The translations under genes were made by a program, and so were the position numbers. The notes under the pieces are model-generated. The model saw only the letters and a list, made by a program, of their open reading frames with translations. It ran no database searches and was not told the origin of the DNA. A DNA stretch of 24,425 nucleotides from positions 1-24,425 of the forward strand of contig CANJXD010000015.1 of assembly GCA_947478535.1 (NCBI GenBank), in the 5' to 3' direction. Shown in pieces: positions 1-8,526 of the stretch. Position 1 is the stretch's first letter. Every line of letters begins with the position of its first letter. Source of the DNA: Acetobacteraceae bacterium. GTDB lineage: Bacteria > Pseudomonadota > Alphaproteobacteria > Acetobacterales > Acetobacteraceae.

Positions 1-1086
<1,086 letters not shown>

Positions 1087-1767
1087 ATGGCGAGGGTCTG
1101 GGTCTACAACTGGAACCACGTCCGCGGCGGGGACAACGCCGCCTGGGGACATTCGTCGATCCAGGTCGAGGCCGGGCCCTATATTTCCTGGTGGCCGGAA
1201 GCCGAGGGCCGCCAATACACGGTGGATCGCACCAAGAGCCCGAAGCTCGCATCCTTCCTCAGCATGGTGATCGGCACCGACAACGTCTACAAAGTGAAGC
1301 ATCGCTGCCACACCACCTATCTCCAGGATGTGCAGGCCGAACGCCGCCAGGCGGACAGTGTCTGCCTTTTCGCCAATGAGGTGCTGAACACGACCGCGAT
1401 CGAGCGTTGGTGGCGGGGCTATGCGTATGAACGAGCATCCTACCACAGTATCAAGAAGAACTGCTCCACCACAGTGATCCGCGCGCTCCGTGCCGGTGGT
1501 TCCGACAAGTACCTGACAGTGAAGAAGGTCGGCACCAGCGCCAACATCCTCCCGACCGTGGATTTCTTCTCGAAGCGGAAGGGGTGGGAGCCGACCGACA
1601 TCATGGCCTATCTGCGTCTGCTCAATCGGGCGCTGGGCGACATCAAGGTCAATCTCAACGGCCAGCCGGACACCACGCCGCCCCCGCGGAACGAGGCGGT
1701 GCAGGGAACCGGCGTGAATATGTGCGAAGCGCATGGCTACCCGCTGCTCTCATGTCCGGAGTGCTGA
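1087..1767 (+). CDS. Uncharacterised protein, candidate circularly permuted papain-like (LRAT/NlpC-P60-type) fold
   Basis: 226 residues, start supported by AGGA 6 nt before the ATG. I do not recognise a named family. The N-terminus has a WGHSSIQV segment (His22) followed by an aromatic WWP strand. About 100 residues later comes YHSIKKNCSTTVIRAL (Cys126) at the start of a probable helix. A His strand preceding an NC helix is the order seen in permuted papain-like enzymes (LRAT, DUF4105 and similar hydrolases or effectors), so a thiol hydrolase or acyltransferase role is an inference. The C-terminus ends in CEAHGYPLLSCPEC (residues 213-226), a possible four-ligand metal knuckle after a Pro-rich linker. 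There is no signal peptide or membrane segment. Base composition looks lower in GC than the neighbours (not computed), which would fit acquisition between grpE and dnaK. Confidence 0.7.
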   Translation: MARVWVYNWNHVRGGDNAAWGHSSIQVEAGPYISWWPEAEGRQYTVDRTKSPKLASFLSMVIGTDNVYKVKHRCHTTYLQDVQAERRQADSVCLFANEVLNTTAIERWWRGYAYERASYHSIKKNCSTTVIRALRAGGSDKYLTVKKVGTSANILPTVDFFSKRKGWEPTDIMAYLRLLNRALGDIKVNLNGQPDTTPPPRNEAVQGTGVNMCEAHGYPLLSCPEC

Positions 1768-1839
1768 CCGGCCAGAGGCGTTGATGAAACGCTGAACTGG
1801 CGCGGCGCGGCGGGCCCGGCTTATCCTCCGCCTCGCACC

Positions 1840-3135
1840 ATGATCCAGAACCTCCCCCTGCATCCCGACCGCGACCTGCTGGCCGGGGAACTCCATGCGC
1901 GGCCACCCCAGCCGCTGCGGACCCCACTGGCGATCAGCCGCCTGGCTCAGCTTGGCACGCCCGGCGCCGATCGCGGCGCGGCGGTGGAGCATCTTGCCGT
2001 GCTGTGCCGGCGCTACGGCGTCACGCCGCCCGCCCCCGGCGCGGATTACGTGCTGGCCGATTTCGGCCGCTTCACCCTGCGCTACGAACGCCACACCGAA
2101 TTCGATGGCTGGACCTTCTTCCACCCGATGACGGAAGCGGCGCCTGACCAGCCCGCCCCCGACCCCTTCGACAATACCGCCATCGAGGCGGTGCCGACGG
2201 ATTGGCTGGCCGGCCTGCCCGGTCGCACCCTGGTTGCCTGCCACATTGCCGTGGTGCGCACCTCGGGGGAGGATGAGGCCCCGCCCCCCGGCTGTTTCAC
2301 GCCCGACAATCTCGCGGGGTCCAGCCTGACCGGCGGCGCCGCCACGGCCTGGACGGATTTTCGCCTCGGCCCGGATGGCTTCACGCGCCTGCTGTTGCAG
2401 GACCACGGCATGACGCCGGCGCTGGCCGGCCGCCTGGCCCAGGCGCTGTGGGAGGTGGAGACCTATCGCCTGCTCGCCCTGCTGTCCTTGCCGCAGGCGC
2501 GCGGCGCCTCGGCCGAGCTTGGCCGCGCCTCCTCCCGCCTCGCGGCACTGGCCAAGGGGCTGGCCGGCCTCGACAAGCTGGATGAGGAACGCGCGGCGCT
2601 GGAGGAATTGACCGACCTCGCTACCACCATCGAGCGTCTGGCGGCGGAAACGGCGGACCGGTTCAGTGCGACCCGCGCCTATCACGCCCTGGTCGGCCGC
2701 CGGTTGCTGGCGCTGCGGGAGGAAAGGCTGCACGGCCTGCCGACTCTGGCGGAATACCTGGAGCGACGGCTCGACCCCGCAGTGGCGACGGTGGAGGCCA
2801 CCGGCACGCGGATCGCCAACCTGTCCGTCCGGTGCGGGCGGGCGGTGGATTTGCTGCGCGCGCGGGTCGCGGTGGCGCAGGAAGCGCAGACGCAGAAGCT
2901 GCTGGGGGCCATGGCCGATACCGGGCGCGCCCAGCTGCGGCTGCAGGAGACGGTGGAGGGCCTCTCCGTCGCCGGCATTTCCTACTACGTTCTGTCGCTG
3001 GCGGGCTACGCGCTGAAGCCCTTCCCCTGGGCCAGCCTGCCGGTCACGCTTGAAGTCGTGATGGCGGTGATGGTGCCCTCCGTCGCCGCCGCGGTGTGGA
3101 TCCGCATGCGGCGACGCAAGCAACGGGTCATGTAG
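1840..3135 (+). CDS. DUF3422 family membrane-anchored protein
   Basis: 431 residues matching the DUF3422 family in order and length. It begins HPDRDLLAGELHARPP and has the conserved LADFGRFTLRYERHTEFDGWTF-type block near residues 68-90. A long, largely helical, Ala/Leu/Arg-rich middle (about 205-370) looks coiled-coil-like. The C-terminus carries two hydrophobic segments (about 376-397 and 400-421) followed by a basic tail, RMRRRKQ, giving a C-terminal membrane anchor. The biochemical function of the family is unknown to me. The gene starts 72 nt after the papain-like candidate and may share its transcript. Its stop lies 5 bp from the stop of convergent grpE. Confidence 0.9.
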   Translation: MIQNLPLHPDRDLLAGELHARPPQPLRTPLAISRLAQLGTPGADRGAAVEHLAVLCRRYGVTPPAPGADYVLADFGRFTLRYERHTEFDGWTFFHPMTEAAPDQPAPDPFDNTAIEAVPTDWLAGLPGRTLVACHIAVVRTSGEDEAPPPGCFTPDNLAGSSLTGGAATAWTDFRLGPDGFTRLLLQDHGMTPALAGRLAQALWEVETYRLLALLSLPQARGASAELGRASSRLAALAKGLAGLDKLDEERAALEELTDLATTIERLAAETADRFSATRAYHALVGRRLLALREERLHGLPTLAEYLERRLDPAVATVEATGTRIANLSVRCGRAVDLLRARVAVAQEAQTQKLLGAMADTGRAQLRLQETVEGLSVAGISYYVLSLAGYALKPFPWASLPVTLEVVMAVMVPSVAAAVWIRMRRRKQRVM

Positions 3136-3144
3136 GCGGCCTAC
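3132..3144. terminator. Short inverted repeat spanning the convergent stops of the DUF3422 gene and grpE
   Basis: GTAGG-CGG-CCTAC is a perfect 5-bp inverted repeat whose arms contain the TAG stop of each convergent gene. With only 5 bp between the two genes it is the only candidate bidirectional termination structure. It is short and lacks a U tract, so an intrinsic terminator is unproven. Confidence 0.25.
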
Positions 3145-3722
3145 TTCCCCGCGACGACGACCATCGCCGGCTTCAGCAGGCGGCCATTCAGGGTCCAGGC
3201 GGGGGTCCAGGCCTGGATGATGGTGCCGGGGGCCACGCCGTCCGGCGCCGGCTGTTCGGCCATCGCCTGGTGCAGCTCGGCGTCGAAGGGCTTGCCCTGG
3301 GCGTCCTGCTTCACGACGCCGTGGCGTTCCAGCATGGAGACGAAGCCGCGCTCCACGCCTTCGAAGCCACCGCGCAGCTTGGCCAGCAGGTCTGGCTCGC
3401 CTTCGGCGGCCGGCGGCAGGCTGTCGAGGCCACGGCGGAGGTTTTCCGCGGTCTCCACGACATCGCGGGCGAATTTCTGCACGGCGTAGAGCCGCGCGTC
3501 ATCGGCTTCGCGCTTGGCGCGGGCGCGCAGGTTCTGCGCCTCGGCTTCGGCGCGCAGCCATTTGTCCCGCATCTGCCCGACTTCGGCTTCCAGCGCGGCG
3601 ATGCGCTCGGCGTCGGTGGGCAGCGCGGCGGGGGCGTTGGCATCGGGTGTGGCGGCGTTCGCCTCGGCCGCGGGGTCGGCCATGGGATGGGCCTGGGGGG
3701 AGGTATCCTGGGGTTCGGTCAT
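3141..3722 (-). CDS. grpE: Nucleotide exchange factor GrpE
   Basis: 193 residues. GrpE is the dimeric ADP-release factor for DnaK and a thermosensor. An acidic, Ala/Pro-rich disordered N-terminus (about 1-38) precedes a long coiled-coil helix (about 39-85, IAALEAEVGQMRDKWLRAEA...). The C-terminal beta domain has the GrpE signature VAPGTIIQAWTPAWTLNGRLL, followed by KPAMVVVAG. The ATG at 3722 gives the usual length; the longer in-frame start at 3788 adds a non-conserved stretch. No clear Shine-Dalgarno is visible. A CCCGAT element at 3737-3732 sits only about 10 nt upstream, so a leaderless or short-leader transcript is possible. It is divergent from murJ and codirectional with dnaK but separated from it by two plus-strand genes. 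Confidence 0.95.
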   Translation of the reverse strand: MTEPQDTSPQAHPMADPAAEANAATPDANAPAALPTDAERIAALEAEVGQMRDKWLRAEAEAQNLRARAKREADDARLYAVQKFARDVVETAENLRRGLDSLPPAAEGEPDLLAKLRGGFEGVERGFVSMLERHGVVKQDAQGKPFDAELHQAMAEQPAPDGVAPGTIIQAWTPAWTLNGRLLKPAMVVVAGK

Positions 3723-3821
3723 GGCAGCGTTATCGGGACTTTGCTGTTCGCCGGAAAGGGGAGCGCGCTGGGCGCCTTGCCCCTTCACCTAGGCGTCCGA
3801 TGGCCCCGGGGCAAGCCGGGC

Positions 3822-3861
3822 GGGCGCCGTTCCCCGCTGGGCGCCGTTCCCCGCTGGGCGC
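3822..3861. repeat. 17-bp tandem repeat, about 2.4 copies, in the grpE/murJ divergent region
   Basis: The unit GGGCGCCGTTCCCCGCT occurs exactly at 3822-3838 and 3839-3855 and continues partially to 3861. It lies in the 160-bp region between the divergent starts of grpE and murJ. Confidence 0.9.
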
Positions 3862-3863
3862 AA

Positions 3864-3878
3864 GCGGGCTAAACCCGC
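3864..3878 (+). promoter_or_regulatory. Hairpin immediately upstream of the murJ start
   Basis: GCGGG-CTAAA-CCCGC forms a perfect 5-bp stem with a 5-nt loop ending 4 nt before the murJ ATG. It occupies the place where a Shine-Dalgarno would be, and none is otherwise visible. It could modulate initiation; this is inference from sequence only. Confidence 0.35.
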
Positions 3879-3882
3879 AGCC

Positions 3883-5424
3883 ATGCTCCGCAGCATTTTC
3901 ACCGTCGGCGGCTGGACCATGGCGAGCCGCCTGCTCGGCTTCGTCCGGGATATGCTGATCGCCGCGCGCCTCGGCGCCGGGCCGGTGGCGGATGCCTTCT
4001 TCGTCGCGCTGCGCCTGCCAAACCTGTTCCGGCAGTTGTTCGGCGAAGGCGCCTTCAATGCCGCCTTCGTGCCCGCCTTTGCCGGCACCTATGCGCTGGA
4101 TGGCCCGGCCAAGGCGCGGGCGCTGGCGAATTCGCTGGCGGCGCTGATGACGCTGTTCCTCACCGGCCTGGTGCTGCTCGGCATGGTGTTCATGCCGCAA
4201 CTGCTGTTCGTCCTCGCCCCCGGCTTCGTGGGAGAGGCGCTGCGCTTCCCGCTGGCGGTGGAGCTGACGCGGATCACCTTTCCGTATCTGCTGTTCATCT
4301 GCCTCGCCGCGCTGGTGTCCGGCGTGCTGAACGGCATGGACCGCTTCGCCGCTGCCGCCGCCGCGCCGGTGCTGTTCAACCTGATCTCCATGGCGGCGCT
4401 GCTGGGGCTTTCGCCCTATGTCGCGACGCCGGGGCATGCGCTGGCCTGGGGGGTGGTGGCGTCGGGGCTCGCGCAATTGCTGATGCTGCTGGTGGCGGCG
4501 CGGCTGGCGGGGATGCGGGTGAACCCGATCTCCCGCCCCCGGCTGACGCCGGAGGTGATGACCGTGCTGCGGCGGATGGGGCCGGGGCTGGTGGGCGCGG
4601 GCGTCACCCAGCTGAACCTTGCCATCGGCATCATCATCGGGTCGCTGCTGCCGGCGGGGGCGGTCAGCTACCTGTACTATGCGGACCGCATTTCGCAGCT
4701 GCCGCTCGGCGTCATCGGCGCGGCGGTGGGCACGGCGCTGCTGCCGCTGCTGTCGCGGCAGTTGCGGACGGGCAAGCGGCTTTCGGCGCATCAGAGCCAG
4801 AACCGCGCCATCGAGCTGACGCTCGCCTTCGCCCTGCCGGCGGCCTTCGCCATGGCGGTGGCGGCGGGGCCGATCATCACCACGCTGTTCGAGCGCGGCG
4901 TGTTCGATGCCAGGGCCGGCGCGGCGACGGCGGCGGCCCTTGTCGCCTATGCCTTCGGCCTGCCGGCCTTCGTGCTGGTGAAGGCGCTGACGCCGGGCTT
5001 TTTCGCCCGGGGCGATACGGCAACGCCGGTGAGGATCGGCCTCGCGGTGGTGGCGCTCAACCTGGTGCTGAACCTGGTGCTGTCCCGATACCTGTCGCAT
5101 GTCGGCATCGCGCTCGCGACCTCGCTCGCCTCCTGGTGCAATGTGCTGGCGCTGGGGGTGCTGCTGATGCGGCGGCGGCGGCTGGTGCTGGACCGGCGGC
5201 TGCAGCGGGCGGTGCCGCGGCTGCTGGTGGCGGCGGTGGTGATGGCGCTGGTTCTGGCGGGGCTGGAGGCGGCGATCTTCCCGCTTGCCGGCGGCATCGC
5301 CCGGTTTGGCGGCCTCGCGGTGCTGATCGGGGCGGGGCTCGTGACCTATTTCGGCACGGCGCAGGCGCTGGGGGGGCTCGACCTGCGGGAGGCGCTGCGG
5401 ATGATGCGGCGGCGCAAGCGCTAA
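3883..5424 (+). CDS. murJ: Lipid II flippase MurJ (MviN)
   Basis: 513-residue polytopic inner-membrane protein of the MOP exporter superfamily, about 14 hydrophobic segments. It flips the lipid-linked peptidoglycan precursor to the periplasm. The N-terminus MASRLLGFVRDMLIAARLG, then DAFFVALRLPNLFR and EGAFNAAFVPAF, matches MurJ closely. Arg16, Asp37 and Arg50 align with the functionally important R18, D39 and R52 of E. coli MurJ. Length agrees with the family (about 510). Start chosen from alignment to the E. coli N-terminus; there is no good Shine-Dalgarno, and a hairpin (3864-3878) precedes the ATG. It is divergent from grpE. Its TAA shares bases with the stop of the convergent YkuD gene. 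Confidence 0.96.
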   Translation: MLRSIFTVGGWTMASRLLGFVRDMLIAARLGAGPVADAFFVALRLPNLFRQLFGEGAFNAAFVPAFAGTYALDGPAKARALANSLAALMTLFLTGLVLLGMVFMPQLLFVLAPGFVGEALRFPLAVELTRITFPYLLFICLAALVSGVLNGMDRFAAAAAAPVLFNLISMAALLGLSPYVATPGHALAWGVVASGLAQLLMLLVAARLAGMRVNPISRPRLTPEVMTVLRRMGPGLVGAGVTQLNLAIGIIIGSLLPAGAVSYLYYADRISQLPLGVIGAAVGTALLPLLSRQLRTGKRLSAHQSQNRAIELTLAFALPAAFAMAVAAGPIITTLFERGVFDARAGAATAAALVAYAFGLPAFVLVKALTPGFFARGDTATPVRIGLAVVALNLVLNLVLSRYLSHVGIALATSLASWCNVLALGVLLMRRRRLVLDRRLQRAVPRLLVAAVVMALVLAGLEAAIFPLAGGIARFGGLAVLIGAGLVTYFGTAQALGGLDLREALRMMRRRKR

Positions 5425-5951
5425 GCCAGCAGCACCTCGACCCCGCGCAGCCCAGCTTCCAGCACCGTTCGCAGGTCCCGCGGCGCCAGGGCGATGCAGC
5501 CTTCAGTGGGGGCGTAGTCCGGGCGCGCGACATGCAGGAAGATGGCACTGCCGCGGTGGCGTTCGACCGGCGCGTCGTTCCAGCCAAGCACCCCGATCAC
5601 GTCATACAGCGCATCATCCCGCCACAGCTTTTCATGCGACCCCCCAAAGGGCAGCGGCACGGGGCGATTATAGGCGCGGTCGCCGGCATCGTCGCACCAC
5701 CCATCGCCGGGGGAGAGCGGTTCCACCGCCACGGTGCAGCGCGGGGGCGGGCCGCGATCGGCCCGGTAGAAGACACGGCGCAGCGGCATCACGGCGGCGG
5801 GCGTCGCGCCATCGCCTTCCCGCTTTTCCGTGGCATGGCGGATACCGCCCTTGCCGAGGGCGCAGCGCAGCCGCAGGCCGCCCAGGACGAAAAGCCCCTG
5901 GGAGCCGCCTTGCGGCAGCAGCCGTGCGAGGCCCTGTTCGGGATTGGTCAT
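5421..5951 (-). CDS. L,D-transpeptidase (YkuD) domain protein without an apparent signal peptide
   Basis: 176 residues. The C-terminal part has the YkuD active-site signature: His140 in SAIFLHVARPDY, then APTEGCIAL with catalytic Cys152. YkuD enzymes make 3-3 peptidoglycan cross-links or attach proteins in the periplasm through that Cys. The ATG at 5951 sits one base after the ribA stop (TGA-C-ATG), pointing to translational coupling. The in-frame extension up to 6023 lies inside ribA and is not conserved-looking. The N-terminus (MTNPEQGLARLLPQGG) is not a signal peptide, unusual for a cell-wall enzyme. The protein may be a short COG3786-type member with another export route or a cytoplasmic role. 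The stop overlaps murJ's stop. Confidence 0.86.
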   Translation of the reverse strand: MTNPEQGLARLLPQGGSQGLFVLGGLRLRCALGKGGIRHATEKREGDGATPAAVMPLRRVFYRADRGPPPRCTVAVEPLSPGDGWCDDAGDRAYNRPVPLPFGGSHEKLWRDDALYDVIGVLGWNDAPVERHRGSAIFLHVARPDYAPTEGCIALAPRDLRTVLEAGLRGVEVLLA

Positions 5952-5952
5952 G

Positions 5953-7164
5953 TCAGACCAGCAGATGCCCGAAGCGACGGGCCTTGGTTTCGAGATAGGC
6001 GTCGTTGACGCCATTCGCCTCAAATTGGTGGGCTTCCCGCCCCTCCACCGCGATCCCGCAGGCGGCGAGGCCGGACAGCTTGTCCGGGTTGTTGGTCAGC
6101 AGCCGGACGCGGTCGATCCCGACGGCGCGCAGCATTTCCGCCGCCACCCAGAAATTGCGCTCATCCGCCCCGTAGCCAAGCGCCCGGTTGGCATCGAGGG
6201 TATCGAGCCCCTGGTCCTGCAGGGCATAGGCGCGAAGCTTGTTGACCAAGCCGATCCCCCGCCCTTCCTGCGCGAGATAGACCAGCACGCCCCCGGCGGG
6301 GTCGGCGGCCATGCGGGCGATGGCGCCGCGGAGCTGCGGGCCGCAATCACAACGGAGTGATCCGAGCAGGTCCCCGGTGAAGCATTCGGAGTGGATTCGC
6401 GACAGCGGCGCGATGCCGGTCGCAAGTGCCGCCTCCGGCTGACCGACCAGGATCGCCAGGTGTTCGATCCCGCCATCGGCGGCGCGGAAGGCGACGATCC
6501 GGGCTTCCGGCGCGTCCTGCAGCGGCACCCGGGCCTCCGCGACGCGAACCAGGCTGGCGGCGGCGCGGACCGGGTAGGCCATGATATCCTCGGCCGAGAC
6601 CGTCAGCAGATCGAGCCGCGCCGCCACCTCCGCCGAGGCCGGTGCGGCGACCAGGGCGGGCAGCAGGCGGGCGAGCTTGGCCAGCGCGATGGCGGCCAGC
6701 GCCTGCGGAGGCAGGGGGGCGAGTTCGGGCTCGGCGGGCAGCAACCGCTCCGCCGTCGGGTCCGCCAGGCTGCGCAGCGTGGCGGGGTCCAGCAGCGCGG
6801 AAGGCAGGCGCAAGGCCACGACTCCCATCTCCGGCGGTGCGCCGAGGGGGGTGGCGGTGGTCTGCGGGACCGGGCGGTGCAGCACCGCCGCCGCCCGCAC
6901 CGGCGCCAGCAGCAGCAGCACGGTGCCACGCGCCGCGACGGCAATTTCCGACAAGCCGCGGGCCGAGACGGTTTCCGCAGCGGCGATCACGATGGCGCCT
7001 TCGGGTCCCCGAACCAGCACGGGCGTCCCCCGGCGCAGCTCGCTGGCCACCCGGTGGACGGCCCGCAGGGCGAGGGCGAGCGGCTCCGCCGGCAGCGGCT
7101 CGGCGGCCGAAGCCTCCGGCCCGTTGTCGCGCAGCGGGGATGCGAGGTGACGCGTGGTCTTCAT
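5953..7164 (-). CDS. ribA: GTP cyclohydrolase II, with divergent RibB-like N-terminal region
   Basis: 403 residues. It converts GTP to 2,5-diamino-6-ribosylamino-pyrimidinone phosphate, formate and pyrophosphate, the first committed step of riboflavin synthesis. The catalytic domain starts near residue 205. Zinc ligands Cys261, Cys272 and Cys274 lie in HSECFTGDLLGSLRCDCG with E. coli spacing. YLAQEGRGIG (296-305), LRAYALQDQGLDT, GADERNF and LLTNNPDK follow as in E. coli RibA. Residues 1-200 have the length of a DHBP synthase (RibB) domain, but I cannot see its acidic catalytic motifs, so the protein is probably monofunctional with a degenerate half. No FMN riboswitch is visible upstream. The YkuD-protein gene follows after one base. 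Confidence 0.93.
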   Translation of the reverse strand: MKTTRHLASPLRDNGPEASAAEPLPAEPLALALRAVHRVASELRRGTPVLVRGPEGAIVIAAAETVSARGLSEIAVAARGTVLLLLAPVRAAAVLHRPVPQTTATPLGAPPEMGVVALRLPSALLDPATLRSLADPTAERLLPAEPELAPLPPQALAAIALAKLARLLPALVAAPASAEVAARLDLLTVSAEDIMAYPVRAAASLVRVAEARVPLQDAPEARIVAFRAADGGIEHLAILVGQPEAALATGIAPLSRIHSECFTGDLLGSLRCDCGPQLRGAIARMAADPAGGVLVYLAQEGRGIGLVNKLRAYALQDQGLDTLDANRALGYGADERNFWVAAEMLRAVGIDRVRLLTNNPDKLSGLAACGIAVEGREAHQFEANGVNDAYLETKARRFGHLLV

Positions 7165-7442
7165 CGTGTGGCGTTCCAGTATGCGCCTATTGGCACGCTC
7201 GAATGTGGCGTGCGGATGGCGTTTGGCAGGGGGAGGCGTTCCAGAAAATCAGCAGCCTCGTCAAGCGACGGTGATCATGACGGAAGGGTCACAACACTTG
7301 CCCCGTGCGTGAGGGGTAGGGCAGGATCGCTTCAGAGTTTCATCCGTTCCGCCGCATGCGCGCGTTTACATGCCACGGTCGCGTGAAACCGAAGTGCGCC
7401 AACTCCGTTTCCTTGGCGCCTCACAGAAGTCGGGAGCCACCC

Positions 7443-8162
7443 ATGGCCGGTCCACGCCCCATCCTCGTCGTGGATGATGACGAAGCGCTGCGCCAGACAT
7501 TGGCGGAACAGTTGGCGCATGACGGTGAATTTACCGCGACCGAAGCCGCGACAGCGGGGGAGGCCCTGGCACAGCTGGCCGCGGAAGATGCGCGCTTCGA
7601 TGCCATCGTGCTCGATATCGGCCTGCCTGACGGCGATGGCCGCGAACTCTGCGCGAAGCTGCGGCGCCAGGGCCTGCGCATGCCGATCCTGATGCTGACC
7701 GGCGCCGATGGTGAACAGGATGTCATCCGGGGTCTCGATTCAGGCGCCAATGACTACATCGCGAAGCCCTTCCGGGTTTCGGAGCTGATGGCGCGGCTGC
7801 GCGCACAACTGCGGGTCTTCGACAATTCCGAGGACGCGGTCTTCACCGTCGGCCCCTACACCTTCTGGCCATCCGCCAAGCTGCTGCTCGAGCCGGCGCG
7901 GAACCGGAAGATCCGGTTGACGGAAAAGGAAGCGGCCATCCTGAAATACCTCTACCGCGCCGGTGGCCGTCCGGTCGGGCGGCAGATCCTGCTGAACGAG
8001 GTTTGGGGTTACAACAGCGCCGTCACCACGCACACGCTGGAGACGCATATCTACCGCTTGCGCCAGAAGATCGAGCCCGACCCCTCCAACGCCAGGCTGC
8101 TGGTGACGGAAGGCGGCGGCTATCGGCTGGACCCGACGGCAGGGCGCGCCCAGGCCGCATAG
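7443..8162 (+). CDS. OmpR/PhoB-family response regulator, orphan
   Basis: 239 residues. The receiver domain (about 6-120) has the acidic pocket Asp11-Asp13, phosphoacceptor Asp58 (IVLDIGLPDGDG), Thr86 and Lys108 (DYIAKPF). A winged-helix DNA-binding domain (about 135-232) follows, with LTEKEAAILKYLYRAGG, NEVWGYNSAVTTHTLETHIY and the C-terminal hairpin TEGGGYRL. It should bind DNA as a dimer when phosphorylated by a histidine kinase. No kinase gene lies nearby, so it is an orphan here. The ATG at 7443 gives the standard N-terminus; the in-frame start at 7356 adds 29 unrelated residues. A GGGAG lies 5 nt upstream. The 278 bp between it and divergent ribA must contain both promoters. Confidence 0.93.
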   Translation: MAGPRPILVVDDDEALRQTLAEQLAHDGEFTATEAATAGEALAQLAAEDARFDAIVLDIGLPDGDGRELCAKLRRQGLRMPILMLTGADGEQDVIRGLDSGANDYIAKPFRVSELMARLRAQLRVFDNSEDAVFTVGPYTFWPSAKLLLEPARNRKIRLTEKEAAILKYLYRAGGRPVGRQILLNEVWGYNSAVTTHTLETHIYRLRQKIEPDPSNARLLVTEGGGYRLDPTAGRAQAA

Positions 8163-8172
8163 CCACCGCTTC

Positions 8173-8202
8173 GGCGCGCCTCATCCGGTCAGGAGGCGCG
8201 CC
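8173..8202. terminator. Candidate bidirectional terminator between the response regulator gene and azlD
   Basis: Two copies of the self-complementary octamer GGCGCGCC (8173-8180 and 8195-8202) can pair as an 8-bp all-GC stem with a 14-nt loop. It lies between convergent genes, 10 nt after the regulator's stop, and its distal arm overlaps the last codons of azlD. No U tract follows, so it is a candidate only. Confidence 0.4.
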
Positions 8203-8504
8203 AGGAGCAGCGCCGCCAGGCCCGCTCCCATGGCGGGCAGCAGGCGGCGGCCGGCCAACGCCCAGGCGAGCGCCCCGGCGGCGAGGCCGCAAAGCCGCGC
8301 CGACAGTGGCACTGTCGCCAGCAGGCCAGCCGGCGCGATGATCGCCAGCGCCACGAAGCAGGCGAGGGTGGCGATGGAGACGGCGGAGGCCCAGGCAATG
8401 AAGCCATGGTCCGGCCGCAGCGCGCCGCCGAGCAGCAGCCCGGCCAGCCGCAACCCGAGCCCGATGGCGACGGTGACCAGCAGGGCGAGATCGGCCTCCG
8501 TCAC
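8181..8504 (-). CDS. azlD: AzlD-type branched-chain amino acid exporter small subunit
   Basis: 107 residues with about three to four hydrophobic helices, the size and pattern of AzlD. AzlD works with AzlC as a two-component membrane permease/exporter for branched-chain amino acids and analogues. The start is GTG at 8504-8502, 22 nt after the azlC stop, giving MTEADLALLVTVAIGLGLR, typical for the family. An ATG at 8530 that overlaps the azlC stop is in the wrong frame and ends after 9 codons. The longer open frame to 8654 lies within azlC. Order azlC-azlD matches the conserved pair. Confidence 0.88.
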   Translation of the reverse strand: MTEADLALLVTVAIGLGLRLAGLLLGGALRPDHGFIAWASAVSIATLACFVALAIIAPAGLLATVPLSARLCGLAAGALAWALAGRRLLPAMGAGLAALLLARLLTG

Positions 8505-8526
8505 CGCGGGATGACCCGGATTTCCG

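Noticed and set aside
1750..3123. 457-codon minus-strand open frame across the DUF3422 gene
   Set aside because: Arg/Gly/Gln/His-rich shadow frame produced by high third-position GC; the plus strand has a clear family match.
3730..5100. 456-codon minus-strand open frame inside murJ
   Set aside because: Low-complexity Arg/Gln/His product with no domain, antisense to a well-conserved MurJ.
7337..7389. GTTTCA...TGAAAC inverted repeat upstream of the response regulator
   Set aside because: Only 6 bp arms separated by about 40 nt; likely chance.
7165..7442. FMN riboswitch upstream of ribA
   Set aside because: The conserved RFN sequence blocks are not present on either strand; no convincing promoter could be assigned in this gap either.
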